Position numbers and translations under genes: made by a program. From positions 124,001 through 188,000 of the forward strand of contig JAUMUG010000005.1 in the NCBI GenBank assembly GCA_030530775.1: a stretch of 64,000 bases of DNA, given 5' to 3'. The stretch is from Lautropia sp. Lineage in GTDB: Bacteria; Pseudomonadota; Gammaproteobacteria; Burkholderiales; Burkholderiaceae_E. Below, in pieces: positions 9,041 to 19,257 of the stretch. The stretch's first letter is position 1; each line of letters starts with the position of its first letter. The notes beneath the pieces are model-generated. The model saw nothing but the letters and a program-made list of their open reading frames with translations. It was not told the DNA's origin and did no database searches.

Positions 9041-9081
9041 GGTCCACCCCTGCGTCCAGCGGGTGGCCGGGCATTTTCTGA

Positions 9082-10005
<924 letters not shown>

Positions 10006-10077
10006 CAGACCACAGGTGGCGAGCAAGCGCTTCGAATGTTCGCCTGGGCTTTGGCCCTTTGCACTTCCCGACCGCCC

Positions 10078-11127
10078 ATGAACGATCCCGTCGACCCTTC
10101 CACTCTCGATGCCGCACTTGCCGATTTGCCGCCGGGTGCGCAGCCGGCGGATGCGGGCGCGGGTATCGGTCTGCCTGCCGAGCTGTTGAAGGATGCCGTT
10201 CCCGTCGACGATCTGCAGGGTGACGAAGAGGTCCCCGTGCTGTCGGAGGTCGTCGATCAGGATGAAGGGAGTCGAGCAGCGTTTTATCCGTATCGTTCCG
10301 GTGGAGAAGAGGACGGCGGCGCAGACCAGGCGGCGGTGATGGATGGTGGCACCCCGGGCCCGGCTTCGGTGCCGGGTCGGGCCGCAGAAACGAGCGGAGG
10401 CCAACCGGGGCACGCTGCGCAGGCCGTTGCGGCCGCTACGGCCTCGTCGGCCGGGGGGCATATGGCACCCGACGTCAGCTCGAATTCGGCCGTCGAAGCC
10501 GCCAGCAGCCCGGCTCCCGCGCATGAAATCCAGCCCAAACGCAGCGTGCGCAAGCGTCCCAAGCCGGGCGAGCGGCGTCTACAGATTCTGCAGGCGCTGG
10601 CCGAGATGCTCGAGCAGCCTCGGGGCGAGCGTGTGACCACGGCCGCCCTGGCGGCCCGGCTATCGGTGTCCGAAGCAGCGCTCTATCGGCACTTCGCCAG
10701 CAAGGCGCAGATGTTCGAGGGCCTGATCGAATTCATCGAATCGACGCTGTTCGGGCTGATCAACCAGATCACCCGTGATGAGGAGAATGCGCTTCAGCAG
10801 ATTCAGCAGGTGGTGAATCTGCTGCTGACTTTCTCCGAGCGCAATCCGGGCATGACCCGGGTGCTGGTCGGCGATGCGCTGATCAATGAAGACGAACGTC
10901 TGCAGGTGCGCATCAATCAGCTGACCGACCGGCTGGAACTGTCGCTGAAGCAGTGTTTCCGTACCGCCGTGGCGCAGGGGGCACTGCCGGAACAGACCGA
11001 TGCGGCGGCTCGTGCCGATCTGGTGCTTTCCTATGTTCTGGGCCGCTGGATGCGCTATGCCAAGGGCGGCTTCAAACGCATGCCAACCGAAAGCTTCTCG
11101 GCGCAATTGACATATTTCCTGTCCTGA
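10078..11127 (+). CDS. slmA: Nucleoid occlusion factor SlmA with long N-terminal extension
   Basis: TetR-family DNA-binding protein that blocks FtsZ assembly over the nucleoid. The last ~190 residues match SlmA: ERRLQILQALAEML, the helix-turn-helix LAARLSVSEAALYRHFASKAQMF, GLIEFIESTLFGLINQI, and FSERNPGMTRVLVGDAL. The family is usually about 200 residues long. Here 349 are predicted because about 160 residues of Ala/Gly/Pro/Asp-rich sequence precede the domain. No good internal start adjoins the domain: in-frame Met codons occur near 10339 and 10462, both still inside the extension. The start at 10036 (14 residues longer) is an alternative. Confidence 0.85.
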   Translation: MNDPVDPSTLDAALADLPPGAQPADAGAGIGLPAELLKDAVPVDDLQGDEEVPVLSEVVDQDEGSRAAFYPYRSGGEEDGGADQAAVMDGGTPGPASVPGRAAETSGGQPGHAAQAVAAATASSAGGHMAPDVSSNSAVEAASSPAPAHEIQPKRSVRKRPKPGERRLQILQALAEMLEQPRGERVTTAALAARLSVSEAALYRHFASKAQMFEGLIEFIESTLFGLINQITRDEENALQQIQQVVNLLLTFSERNPGMTRVLVGDALINEDERLQVRINQLTDRLELSLKQCFRTAVAQGALPEQTDAAARADLVLSYVLGRWMRYAKGGFKRMPTESFSAQLTYFLS

Positions 11128-11502
11128 CAGGACGTGTCGATTCAGCGACGTTTTGAAGAAGTTTCTTGCTTCTCGTAAGTCAGGTTGTCTGTTTTCGAAT
11201 AACTGTTTCCATTCGAGTCCACGGCGGAGCTGAAAAGCTAGACTTGCCCGATTCTCTGCAGTCGTCCGATGGAGTGCCCGATGCCTGACCAGCCGATTCT
11301 CCTTTCCTGTCGTCCCGTCCTTTTCAGCGGGTGCAGCCATTTGCTGCAGGCGGGGCTTCTGCGAAGCACGAGTGGCAGTACGGGCGCTGCACGGGTGGCC
11401 GGAGGATACCAGGACGATCCGATCCCCCCCGTGCCACGGTGCATCGTCGGCCGGGGTATATACAGGCATGAGAACAGTCCTTTGCGCCTCGCGTGCCGGC
11501 GC
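11128..11502. other. Interval between slmA and the propeller gene
   Basis: 375 bases. The frame of the next gene stays open upstream to 11269, but the preceding translation has no protein character. GTATATACAGG near 11455 resembles the CGTGTATACAGG elements upstream of the epimerase gene. No terminator with a clear T run was found. Confidence 0.4.
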
Positions 11503-13428
11503 ATGGTTGGCCGTTTCCGCCGCTGGGGTGGGTTGTTCGTTGCTGCGTGGATCTGGGGGTGGGGGCTCGGGGTGGGTTCGCCGGTGGACGCGCAGAGTGC
11601 TGCCGCAGATCCGGCAGGTTTCCAGTCGCATGGCATCCCCACGCAGGTCTCGCAGCCGCGCGGCATCGTGTCCACGGTCGACCAGGCGGGGCGTGATGTA
11701 GTGCTGGTTTGGCTGCAGGATTACCGGGGCGGTTATTCGCTGTTGATGATCGATGTGTTGACTGGCGTCACTCAGCAGTTCGAGACACCTTTTGCACCGG
11801 ACGGCGAGGAGCCGTCCGCGGTGCTGTTGTCGTCGCGCAATCGCCTCTACACCCTGTTCAATGGACACTTCGTCGAGTTCGATCCGCTCGCGCGCCAGTT
11901 CAGCTTCTGGCAAAAGACGGTGGACGGTACGGCAATGAGCCTGACCGAAGACCGGCATGGGCGAATCTGGGCTGCCACCTATCCGAACAATCACGTCGTG
12001 ATGTTCGATCCGGCTCAGCCCGCTCTGAAGGTGCATGGTCCGCTGGCCCGGGAGCACTGGGCGCAGTATCCGCGCTCGATCGCTGCCGATGCACAGGGTT
12101 GGATTTACGTGGGAGTCGGCACGGCGGCTTCCCAGATTTATGCGCTGGACCCTGGTAGTGGTGTGACCAAGGCGCTGTTGTCGAACGATCTGCGCGTCGC
12201 GGGCACGGCCGAGGTGATGCAGTCGGCCAGCAACAGCGTCTTCGCCTCGAATGGCGGACAGCGCTATCTGTTGTCGGGGGGCGACATCGGCGCCCTGCCG
12301 GCAGAAGCGGCACCCGCTGCCAGCGCACTCGTCTCCGGGGCACAGAACCTGGTGGCGCGGGATTTTCCGTCCGGACGGCGGTTGTTGGAGCTGGATCTGG
12401 AGAGGCGGCATCTGACGACCCAGGATGCGGCCGGGCAGAAGTACACGGTCGGCTTCCGCTACCAGACGCGGGGGGCTTTCCTGACCCAGGTCTGTGCGAC
12501 TGCACAGGGACGGGTCTGCGGCGGTACACGCTTTCCGATGCATACTTTCCTTTATGATCCGGCAGCGCAGCATTTCGATAGCCGCCGCTTCCCCCGGCAG
12601 CCCAATGTGATTGAAGCGGCGGGTGACAGTCTGTATGTGGCCGGGTATCCGGATGGCATGCTGTTCGAGGAATCCCTGGCAGAGATGGGGCACTACAACC
12701 AGCTGCTCGAAGCCAACCCTTCAGTCAATCGGCCACATGCGCTGGTGGTACAGCAGCAGGGCTCGCTGGTGGTGATGGCGGGTACGCCCGAATATGGTCG
12801 CCGTGGTGGCGGCATGGTGTTCTGGAATCGCGCCGAAAACAGCGTCGTCACGATCGGGCACCAGCACCTCATTCCCGACCATTCCACGCAGGCAATGATC
12901 GAGTTGGCTGACGGACGGCTGCTGGGCGGCTCCACGACGAAGGCAGGCACCGGTGGCGTAGACAGCGGAGCGGACTCTGCCTATCTGTTTCTGCTCGACC
13001 CGGGCAGCCAAGGCTTGCTCTGGAAGGCGCAGGTCGTGCCTGGGGCGCAAACCATCACCGATCTGGTCCAGCGCGCCGATGGTCTGGTCTATGGCATTGC
13101 CGACAGCAGCACGCTGTTCGTCTTCGACCCGACGACCCGCCAGGTGTTGAGCACGCAGCCCTTCGGGAAACGTCTGGGCACATCGATCTTTGCCCAGGGC
13201 ACCCGGGCCTTCGTACGTGCGCCGCACGGTGGCGGTGAAAGCCCGCAGGCCGCCGGCGAAAGTATCTACTTGCTGTTACATGACCAGATCGCAAGTATCG
13301 ATCCCCGTACCCATGCGATTCAGCCGATCGCCCGGTCACCGGTCGAGATCAGTGTGGGGGGGGCCTATGCCAACGGACGGATCTACTTCGGATCGAACAG
13401 CGAGCTCTACAGTTGGCAGCTGCCCTGA
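11503..13428 (+). CDS. Secreted beta-propeller-like protein of unknown function
   Basis: About 641 residues from the chosen ATG. That start gives a signal peptide: basic MVGRFRRWGG, a hydrophobic FVAAWIWGWGLGVG stretch, then a probable cut after VDAQS. The mature part is built of repeated strands of the kind GRIWAATYPNNHVVMFDPA, GWIYVGVG, DGLVYGIADSSTLFVFDP and NGRIYFGSNSELYSWQLP, typical of PQQ/NHL/SMP-30-like propellers. No catalytic motif stands out. It would act in the periplasm or at the surface. It lies at the left border of the polysaccharide region and may bind or process a glycan (inference). The frame runs upstream to 11269, but that stretch has no signal peptide. Confidence 0.65.
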   Translation: MVGRFRRWGGLFVAAWIWGWGLGVGSPVDAQSAAADPAGFQSHGIPTQVSQPRGIVSTVDQAGRDVVLVWLQDYRGGYSLLMIDVLTGVTQQFETPFAPDGEEPSAVLLSSRNRLYTLFNGHFVEFDPLARQFSFWQKTVDGTAMSLTEDRHGRIWAATYPNNHVVMFDPAQPALKVHGPLAREHWAQYPRSIAADAQGWIYVGVGTAASQIYALDPGSGVTKALLSNDLRVAGTAEVMQSASNSVFASNGGQRYLLSGGDIGALPAEAAPAASALVSGAQNLVARDFPSGRRLLELDLERRHLTTQDAAGQKYTVGFRYQTRGAFLTQVCATAQGRVCGGTRFPMHTFLYDPAAQHFDSRRFPRQPNVIEAAGDSLYVAGYPDGMLFEESLAEMGHYNQLLEANPSVNRPHALVVQQQGSLVVMAGTPEYGRRGGGMVFWNRAENSVVTIGHQHLIPDHSTQAMIELADGRLLGGSTTKAGTGGVDSGADSAYLFLLDPGSQGLLWKAQVVPGAQTITDLVQRADGLVYGIADSSTLFVFDPTTRQVLSTQPFGKRLGTSIFAQGTRAFVRAPHGGGESPQAAGESIYLLLHDQIASIDPRTHAIQPIARSPVEISVGGAYANGRIYFGSNSELYSWQLP

Positions 13429-13873
13429 TCCGATCCTGCGCAACCGGTACTGTCGAAGGTCTGCCGCCTCGATTTCTGCAAGGACGGGCGCCGGGTGCCG
13501 AACAGAAGTGCCGGTGAGGGGGCAGATCGGCGGAAGGACGCGGACTGAGCCGGCGCTCTGCCGTTTCCTGCCCGCGATTCCGGCGATCCGTGCACACAAG
13601 GGAAAAAAATCAAAGGGATCGGGTCCACCACGTTCACCCGCCTGTGAAATCAATTGGCTGTCGCCCGTGTATACAGGGCGAGTCCTTGCGTGCCGTCGAA
13701 CGGGGGCCCTTCATCCTGTCGCCCGTGCATACAAGGATCGAGTGCCTGCGGCGGTGTTGGCAAGGGGTGGGAAAATGCCGGGATGCATGAGATTGGTCCT
13801 GTACTCGTTTTGGCAAAGCGCACTATATTAGAGCGCTGTTTGGTTTCCTCCTTCCTTCCGAGTAAGTCGTCTC
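13429..13873. other. Upstream region of the first polysaccharide unit
   Basis: 445 bases with no convincing gene. It holds the repeated CGTGyATACArGG elements, listed separately. The AT-rich TATATTA at 13824-13830 may be a -10 region, but no -35 at proper spacing was found. No JUMPstart/ops element was recognised. Confidence 0.45.
13660..13745 (+). repeat. Two imperfect direct repeats upstream of the epimerase gene
   Basis: GTCGCCCGTGTATACAGGG (from 13660) recurs as GTCGCCCGTGCATACAAGG from 13719, both followed after a few bases by GAGT and CCTTGCG or CCTGCG. A shorter relative, CGTGCACACAAGGG, occurs at 13589-13602, and a diverged one near 11453. The copies are 77 and 58 bases apart. They could be operator sites of the polysaccharide unit, or remnants of a duplication. 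Confidence 0.5.
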
Positions 13874-14980
13874 ATGTCGAAACAGCGCATATTTTCCGTC
13901 GTGGGCGCGCGCCCGCAGTTCGTCAAAGCCGCGATCGTCAACCAGGCGCTCGAAAAACATGCAGGAATCGATCATCAGATCGTGCACACCGGTCAGCATT
14001 ATGACCATGACATGTCCGACATCTTCTTCAAGGAATTGGGCATTCCACAGCCTGCCTTCAATCTGAACATTTCGGCCAGCGGTCATGGTGCGATGACCGG
14101 CCGCATGCTCGAGGGTCTTGAGGATCTCTATCTGGCCGAGAAACCATCCGTCGCGGTGGTCTATGGCGACACCAACAGCACGTTGGCCGGAGCCCTGGCT
14201 GCCGCCAAGATCCATCTGCCGCTGGCGCATGTCGAAGCGGGGCTGCGTTCCTTCAACCGGATGCCCGAAGAAATCAATCGGGTGCTGACCGACCACGTGA
14301 CCGATGTGCATTTTTCAGTGACCGATGTTTCGACTGCCAATCTGCTTCGCGAAGGCATCAGTGGCCCGAACGTGCTGCAGGTGGGTGATGTGATGTATGA
14401 CTGCGCTCTGCAGATGGCCGAAGTGGCCGAGCGGAGCTCGCGGGCTTTGGAAACCTTCGGTGTCAGCCCCGGTCGGTTCGTGCTGTGCACGGTCCATCGT
14501 GCCAACAACACTGACGATCCACGGCGTCTGAAATGTCTGATGGAAGGGCTCGATTTGCTGTCGACCCATTTGCCGGTGATTCTGCCCCTGCATCCCCGCA
14601 CGCGCGCCCGGGTCGAGTCGCTGGGTTTCAAGGCCCGTTCGTCCAGCTTCGAGATCGTCGAACCGATCGGCTACATCGATATGGTTCGTCTGGAGCGGAC
14701 GGCCGCCCTGGTCGTGACCGATTCGGGCGGAGTACAGCGCGAAGCCTTCTTTCACAAGGTGCCCTGTGTCACGTTCCGTGACGAGACCGAATGGACCGAA
14801 CTGGTCGATTCGGGTTGGAATACACTGGCCGCACTCGACGATCCCGAGCACTTCAAAGATGTTTGCCTGTCGCGGGTGGGGGTCCGAGGCGATGCCAAAG
14901 AGCACTATGGCAACGGTGATGCTGGTATCAAAATTGCCAAGGTGTTGGCTGAAATGCCCGGCATGGTGTTCAAGCGCTGA
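13874..14980 (+). CDS. Non-hydrolysing UDP-sugar 2-epimerase, WlbD/WbpI type
   Basis: 368 residues of the WecB/NeuC fold. It shows VVGARPQFVKAA, HTGQHYDHDMSDIFFKELGI, VYGDTNSTLAGALAA, HVEAGLRSFNRMPEEINR, HRANNTDDPRRL, and VVTDSGGVQREAFF. HGAMTGRMLE and the overall N-terminus look more like WbpI/WlbD than classical WecB. These convert UDP-2,3-diacetamido-2,3-dideoxy-glucuronate to the manno form. WlbA, WlbB and WlbC homologues elsewhere in the window support this. A plain UDP-GlcNAc 2-epimerase role cannot be excluded, although a second, WecB-like copy exists at 42.6-43.7 kb. Confidence 0.85.
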   Translation: MSKQRIFSVVGARPQFVKAAIVNQALEKHAGIDHQIVHTGQHYDHDMSDIFFKELGIPQPAFNLNISASGHGAMTGRMLEGLEDLYLAEKPSVAVVYGDTNSTLAGALAAAKIHLPLAHVEAGLRSFNRMPEEINRVLTDHVTDVHFSVTDVSTANLLREGISGPNVLQVGDVMYDCALQMAEVAERSSRALETFGVSPGRFVLCTVHRANNTDDPRRLKCLMEGLDLLSTHLPVILPLHPRTRARVESLGFKARSSSFEIVEPIGYIDMVRLERTAALVVTDSGGVQREAFFHKVPCVTFRDETEWTELVDSGWNTLAALDDPEHFKDVCLSRVGVRGDAKEHYGNGDAGIKIAKVLAEMPGMVFKR

Positions 14981-15187
14981 ATTTCATGGCAGTACGATGT
15001 CCGGATCGGGTTCGATTCCGGGGCCTGTGCCGCAGCCATACCCGATGATCGGCCTGGCGACACAGGGCAGTCCCCCGGGCGGCGGTGGATTGCCGGGACG
15101 AGCTGCCCGGCGACCAGGGCCCCGGATCGATGAAACGCTCCGGATCACGGCGCTGCCGGAGCATGTCTGCTTCATTCGGAGAACCTC

Positions 15188-16426
15188 TTGAAGATCACGT
15201 TCCTGACCGACAACTTTCCGCCCGAGCGTAATGTGCCAGCCATGCGTACCTGGGAACACGTGTCCCGGTGGGTCGAGGATGGGCACGAAGTCACGGTGAT
15301 CACGACAGCGCCCAACTTCCCCGAAGGAAAGCCGATCGGTGGCTACACCAATGCCTGGTATGCGGTCGAGTATATGGATGGCGTCCGCGTCGTCCGTGTC
15401 AAAAGCTATATCGCCGCCAATGAGGGCTTTCTGAAGCGGATTCTCGACTACCTGTCTTTCATGGTCACGGGTGGTGTCGCGGCTTTGTTCCAGAAACGTC
15501 CCGATGTGTTGATCTCGACCTCGCCCCAGTTCTTCTGTGCCGTGGCGGGATGGGTAGTGTCACGCCTGCGTCGGCTGCCGTGGGTGTTCGAGCTACGCGA
15601 TCTGTGGCCTGCATCCATCGTGGCCGTCGGTGCGATGAAGGAAGGGCTGGCGATCAGGATCCTGTATGGGATCGAACTGAGTATGTACCGCGCGGCCGAT
15701 CGGGTGATCGCCGTCACCAATGGCTTGAAGCAGGATCTGGTTGAACGGGGCATCGATCCGGACAAAATTGCCGTGATTCGCAATGGTTGCGATACGAAGC
15801 GCTTTACGCCGGCGCCCAAGGATGAGGTGCTGCTCGAGCGGTTCGATCTGCGTGGCAAGTTCGTGGTGGCCTATTACGGAACCATTGGTATGGGGGCAGG
15901 TATCGACACGGCCGTCGAGGCGGGAGCGTTGTTGCGCGATCGTGACGACATCGTGATTCTGCTGGCCGGCGCCGGTGCCGAGTATGAGGCGGTCGCGCAG
16001 CATATCAGGGATCTGGGTTTGAGCAACGTCCGGTTGCTGCCGCCCTTTCAGCAAGCCGAGATGCCGGCGGCCTGGAATCTGCTTGATGCTGCGTTGGTCA
16101 TGATGAAGGACCGGCCTCTGTTCCGGGCCACGATTTCTTCCAAGACTTTCGAGGCGTTGGCGACCGGCAAGCCAGTGATCATGAGCCTGCCTGCCGGCGA
16201 GGCTACCGGCCTGGTGGATGAGTACGGATTCGGCTTGAACGTGAGGCCCGAGAATCCGCAGGAGATGGCTGCAGCCATCCGGCGCCTGGCGGATGATCCC
16301 GAACTGCGCCAGCGGCTGAGTGAAAAGGCCTTGCAGGCTTCCAAGGATTTTTCTCGTGAACGTTCGGCACGGCTGGTGATGGATGTGCTGACGGGTATGT
16401 TGGACAATCAGAAAAAGGGTCGATGA
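15188..16426 (+). CDS. GT4-family glycosyltransferase, WbuB-like
   Basis: 412 residues with two Rossmann domains: N-terminal MKITFLTDNFPPERN with ELRDLWPAS, and C-terminal FVVAYYGTIGMGAGIDTAVEA, ATISSKTFEALATGKPVIMS and GEATGLVDEYGFGL. It resembles the WbuB group that adds amino sugars to the lipid-linked repeat unit. It starts at TTG with GGAG seven bases upstream. A PIG-L deacetylase follows four bases after its stop, so the two are probably one transcript. Donor and acceptor are unknown. Confidence 0.85.
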   Translation: MKITFLTDNFPPERNVPAMRTWEHVSRWVEDGHEVTVITTAPNFPEGKPIGGYTNAWYAVEYMDGVRVVRVKSYIAANEGFLKRILDYLSFMVTGGVAALFQKRPDVLISTSPQFFCAVAGWVVSRLRRLPWVFELRDLWPASIVAVGAMKEGLAIRILYGIELSMYRAADRVIAVTNGLKQDLVERGIDPDKIAVIRNGCDTKRFTPAPKDEVLLERFDLRGKFVVAYYGTIGMGAGIDTAVEAGALLRDRDDIVILLAGAGAEYEAVAQHIRDLGLSNVRLLPPFQQAEMPAAWNLLDAALVMMKDRPLFRATISSKTFEALATGKPVIMSLPAGEATGLVDEYGFGLNVRPENPQEMAAAIRRLADDPELRQRLSEKALQASKDFSRERSARLVMDVLTGMLDNQKKGR

Positions 16427-16430
16427 ACTG

Positions 16431-17096
16431 ATGGTGACGGAATTGGTGTTGAACAGCCCTTCGGGCGAGAAAGGCACTGTGTTGGTGCTGGCCCCGCATA
16501 CCGATGACGGTGAGCTGGGTTGTGGTGGTACGGTTGCCAAACTGACCGCACTGGGACATCGTGTCGTCAGTGTCGCTTTTTCGGCCGCCGAAGATTCCGT
16601 GCCTCAGGGGTTTCCGAGGGACGTTCTTCGTTCGGAAAATCGTCAGGCCACGGCCAGGCTGGGTATCGCCGATGAAGACAGCATCGTGCTGGATTTCAAG
16701 GTTCGAACCTTTCCCGAGAACCGGCAGCGCATCCTGGACACGATGATCCAGCTGAACCGAGAATATCAGCCTTCGCTGGTGTTCTTGCCCAGCACGACGG
16801 ATACGCATCAGGATCACAGGACCATCGCCGACGAAGGTTTTCGAGCCTTCAAGCGTGCCACGATGCTGGCCTATGAGGTGCCCTGGAACAATCTGGAGTT
16901 CGCGGCACGATGCTTCGTCAGCCTGTCCGAAGAAGATCTCGACAGGAAGATTGCAGCACTCGAGTGCTACCATTCGCAGGCCGGTCGATCCTATGTCAAT
17001 GCCGAGTACGTACGGGCCTTGGCCAAGGTACGCGGCACACAGATCCAGCAGCCGATGGCCGAACTGTTCGACGTGCCGCGACTGATTCTGCGCTGA
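16431..17096 (+). CDS. PIG-L/LmbE-family deacetylase
   Basis: 221 residues. Zinc-site motifs are APHTDDGELGCGG (the HxDD box) near residue 22 and DTHQDHRTIADE (HxxH) near 124. Such enzymes remove N-acetyl groups from GlcNAc-type sugars or related conjugates. It lies directly behind the WbuB-like transferase, so its likely substrate is an acetamido sugar of the repeat unit or its lipid-linked form. Confidence 0.85.
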   Translation: MVTELVLNSPSGEKGTVLVLAPHTDDGELGCGGTVAKLTALGHRVVSVAFSAAEDSVPQGFPRDVLRSENRQATARLGIADEDSIVLDFKVRTFPENRQRILDTMIQLNREYQPSLVFLPSTTDTHQDHRTIADEGFRAFKRATMLAYEVPWNNLEFAARCFVSLSEEDLDRKIAALECYHSQAGRSYVNAEYVRALAKVRGTQIQQPMAELFDVPRLILR

Positions 17097-17169
17097 TACC
17101 CGATCGGCACAAAGAACGCACGGGCGGCCATGTCCGCAGTACGGCATGGCCTCGTTGCCCAGGCTTTGA

Positions 17170-18660
17170 TCAGGGGGCCAGATGCAGCACGACCGGCCAG
17201 TTGGCGTCGCTGCGTGACTGGTTGTAGTTCCAGTGATAGGACGCTTGCCAAGTGCCGTTCTGGCGGTGCTGCGCATGCGACTCCGTGAAGGCGGCCGGCC
17301 AGCTGAAACCATGTTGCGAGCCGTTGCGGTGGTCGGCGAATTTCCATTGGCTGCTGCCTTCCGGATGGAATTCCAGATCATAGCTTTGCCACGCCTGCAT
17401 GGTGACGACACGGCTGGCGGAAAATTCGACGTCGTACCATTTTGTACCCGCCACTTTATAGCCGCCGTTGCTCTGGAGTGTCCGATAGTTGGCGCTGCTT
17501 TGCGTAATGCGACCCGAAGCCAGCTCGGAGTTGCCCTGCATGATGCGCCAACGCAGCGACCCACCGACGGATGCGGCGGTCGCTACCGAGAAACCCGTCA
17601 CACGCTTGGTGCTTCCAGGGGTGAAGCGCTCGCGCACCGGCTTGGCACTGTTGGCGGTGAATACCAGTTTGGGGTCGACACTGCCACCTTCCATGTCGGA
17701 GACTCCCTGGCTCTGACCGTTGTGAAACTTCATCTGCAGAATCGGTGAGTAGTAGTTGCCGCGCGAATCCGTCGTGGTCATGTCGGACCATTCGAATGTC
17801 TGAGTGGTCGATTGGGGACGCATTCCCAGCAGCGTTCCCCAATCGCTGGGTGCCAGCCAACGTGAAGGGCGCCCATTGTCCACGTGGGTGACGGCGTTGT
17901 TGCTGCTGATGTAGTTCTGGTGAGGGGCCGGGTCGACGTTGTCGAGCACCAGATGGTAGATGCGTCCCGCCACGAGCGCCCGTTTGCTGCTCAGAGTGGT
18001 ATCGGCGAAGATCGGGCGGCCGGCACGGGTGGCCGATGTGCCGGGCCGGAATATGCCGGTGGCCAATGGGGTGGCGTTCATGTTCGGACGATGGACCGAG
18101 GAGCCATCGTCGGGCATCAACCGGATCCGGATGCGGCCACCGGTGCCCGAAGAATAGCCGCTGCCCGGTTGCCAGTACAGGCGGACGCTGGACAGATGTG
18201 CGCTGACCTCGGCCCGGAAGCGGTTGGAGACGATGCGTTCGTAACTGCGGGTGACACCGATGATGGTGTTGCCCAGTGCATTCTGGGTAAAGATGCCCGG
18301 CCCGTACAGGCGGCGGAATGCGCTCGACGTGGCGGAGTGGTTTTTCGCGGCCACCAGCCGGGTGGTGGCTTTGGCGGCGAGGGTGGTTTCGGGCACCAGC
18401 GTCTCGGGCGCCAGGCCGAGATCGCCGGTGTCATTGGTGATGTCGCTGCTGATCGGCAACATCCTGGCCACCAGTTCATGGATATCGGGCTCTGCCAGTA
18501 CGATCAGTTCGGTGTTGGCCGGGTCGTCGGTGGCATCGGCATTCGATTGTTCGATATTCGGAGTGCCCGATCCGCTCGGGTCGTCATAGTTGCCGTCACC
18601 ACAGCCGGCCAGAGGCAAAGAGGCTGCCAGCAACATCGCCAGCACATGGCTGTAGCGCAT
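17170..18660 (-). CDS. Secreted lipoprotein, paralog 1 of a pair, unknown function
   Basis: 496 residues from ATG 18660, which gives a clean lipoprotein signal peptide MRYSHVLAMLLAASLPLAGC; ATG 18711 would add 17 residues. After a linker of about 100 residues rich in Asp/Ala/Thr come two apparent all-beta regions. They contain RLYGPGIFTQNAL, VRLYWQPGSGYSSGTGG, ISSNNAVT, GVSDMEGGSVDPKLVF and FSWPAAFTES, and the protein ends NWPVVLHLAP. These blocks recur in the same order in the next upstream gene. No catalytic motif is recognised. Many Trp/Asn/Asp residues would fit carbohydrate binding, which is inference. Location in the polysaccharide region suggests a glycan-related surface role. Confidence 0.75.
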   Translation of the reverse strand: MRYSHVLAMLLAASLPLAGCGDGNYDDPSGSGTPNIEQSNADATDDPANTELIVLAEPDIHELVARMLPISSDITNDTGDLGLAPETLVPETTLAAKATTRLVAAKNHSATSSAFRRLYGPGIFTQNALGNTIIGVTRSYERIVSNRFRAEVSAHLSSVRLYWQPGSGYSSGTGGRIRIRLMPDDGSSVHRPNMNATPLATGIFRPGTSATRAGRPIFADTTLSSKRALVAGRIYHLVLDNVDPAPHQNYISSNNAVTHVDNGRPSRWLAPSDWGTLLGMRPQSTTQTFEWSDMTTTDSRGNYYSPILQMKFHNGQSQGVSDMEGGSVDPKLVFTANSAKPVRERFTPGSTKRVTGFSVATAASVGGSLRWRIMQGNSELASGRITQSSANYRTLQSNGGYKVAGTKWYDVEFSASRVVTMQAWQSYDLEFHPEGSSQWKFADHRNGSQHGFSWPAAFTESHAQHRQNGTWQASYHWNYNQSRSDANWPVVLHLAP

Positions 18661-19257
18661 GCGCTCAGGCGGTCGTTTCAGGGGGGCGGGCGTTTTGTCC
18701 AGAGTATCCATGGTTATGCTTCATGTAAAACCTTTATTCTATAGAGTAATAAATGTAAAATATCTGTAATAGCGACAGGTCGTGAGCATCAGATGACCTC
18801 TGGTGTCCGTGGACAAATGCTTGGTCATTTTTCATAGATGCTTGAATCGACACGCCGTGGATTTTTCAGATTCCGAATCGGCATGCGTCGGCAGTCGTGG
18901 TCGGTGACGGTTCGATGTCGCCGTCGTGTGGGAGGTTCCCGTGCGGGCCGGTGTGGATGCCCCGGAGCACAGCAATCGTGAAGGCGATGCCAGCTCGAAG
19001 GAGTCATTGCGCCCCGGACTCCCGCAGCCTCGGGGCGCGGGCCAGGGGGGGGCAGGAAACAAGGGGCGGCATTCGCTTGGCAGGAGCGCTTTCACATTCG
19101 AATGTTCTACCGCCACGATGTCACGGTGTGGCGACGCGGTGTCTGCCGTCGACTTTGGCGGCGAGGGTGGTCTCGATTCGATTGAATCGAGCGGCAATAC
19201 CGGGTTGCATCACGCTCGTGGTTCAGTTCGATCCAGGCATTGGTCCCCGGGGTGATA
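18661..19257. other. Interval between the two secreted paralogs
   Basis: About 600 bases. The part nearest paralog 1 (18712-18830) is markedly AT-rich for this window and probably holds its promoter, although no clean hexamer pair was assigned. A G8 tract lies at 19045-19052. No gene was recognised. Confidence 0.45.

Noticed and set aside
11468..11701. Signal-peptide-like start MRTVLCASRAGAWLAVSAAG in another frame
   Set aside because: It soon becomes basic and ends, while the adjacent frame gives both a signal peptide and the long propeller protein.
10660..12693. Very long open frame on the - strand (677 codons)
   Set aside because: It runs opposite slmA and the propeller gene, has no family motif and reflects high GC at third positions.
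13429..13873. JUMPstart/ops element upstream of the polysaccharide genes
   Set aside because: No GGCGGTAGC-type core was found at a suitable place.
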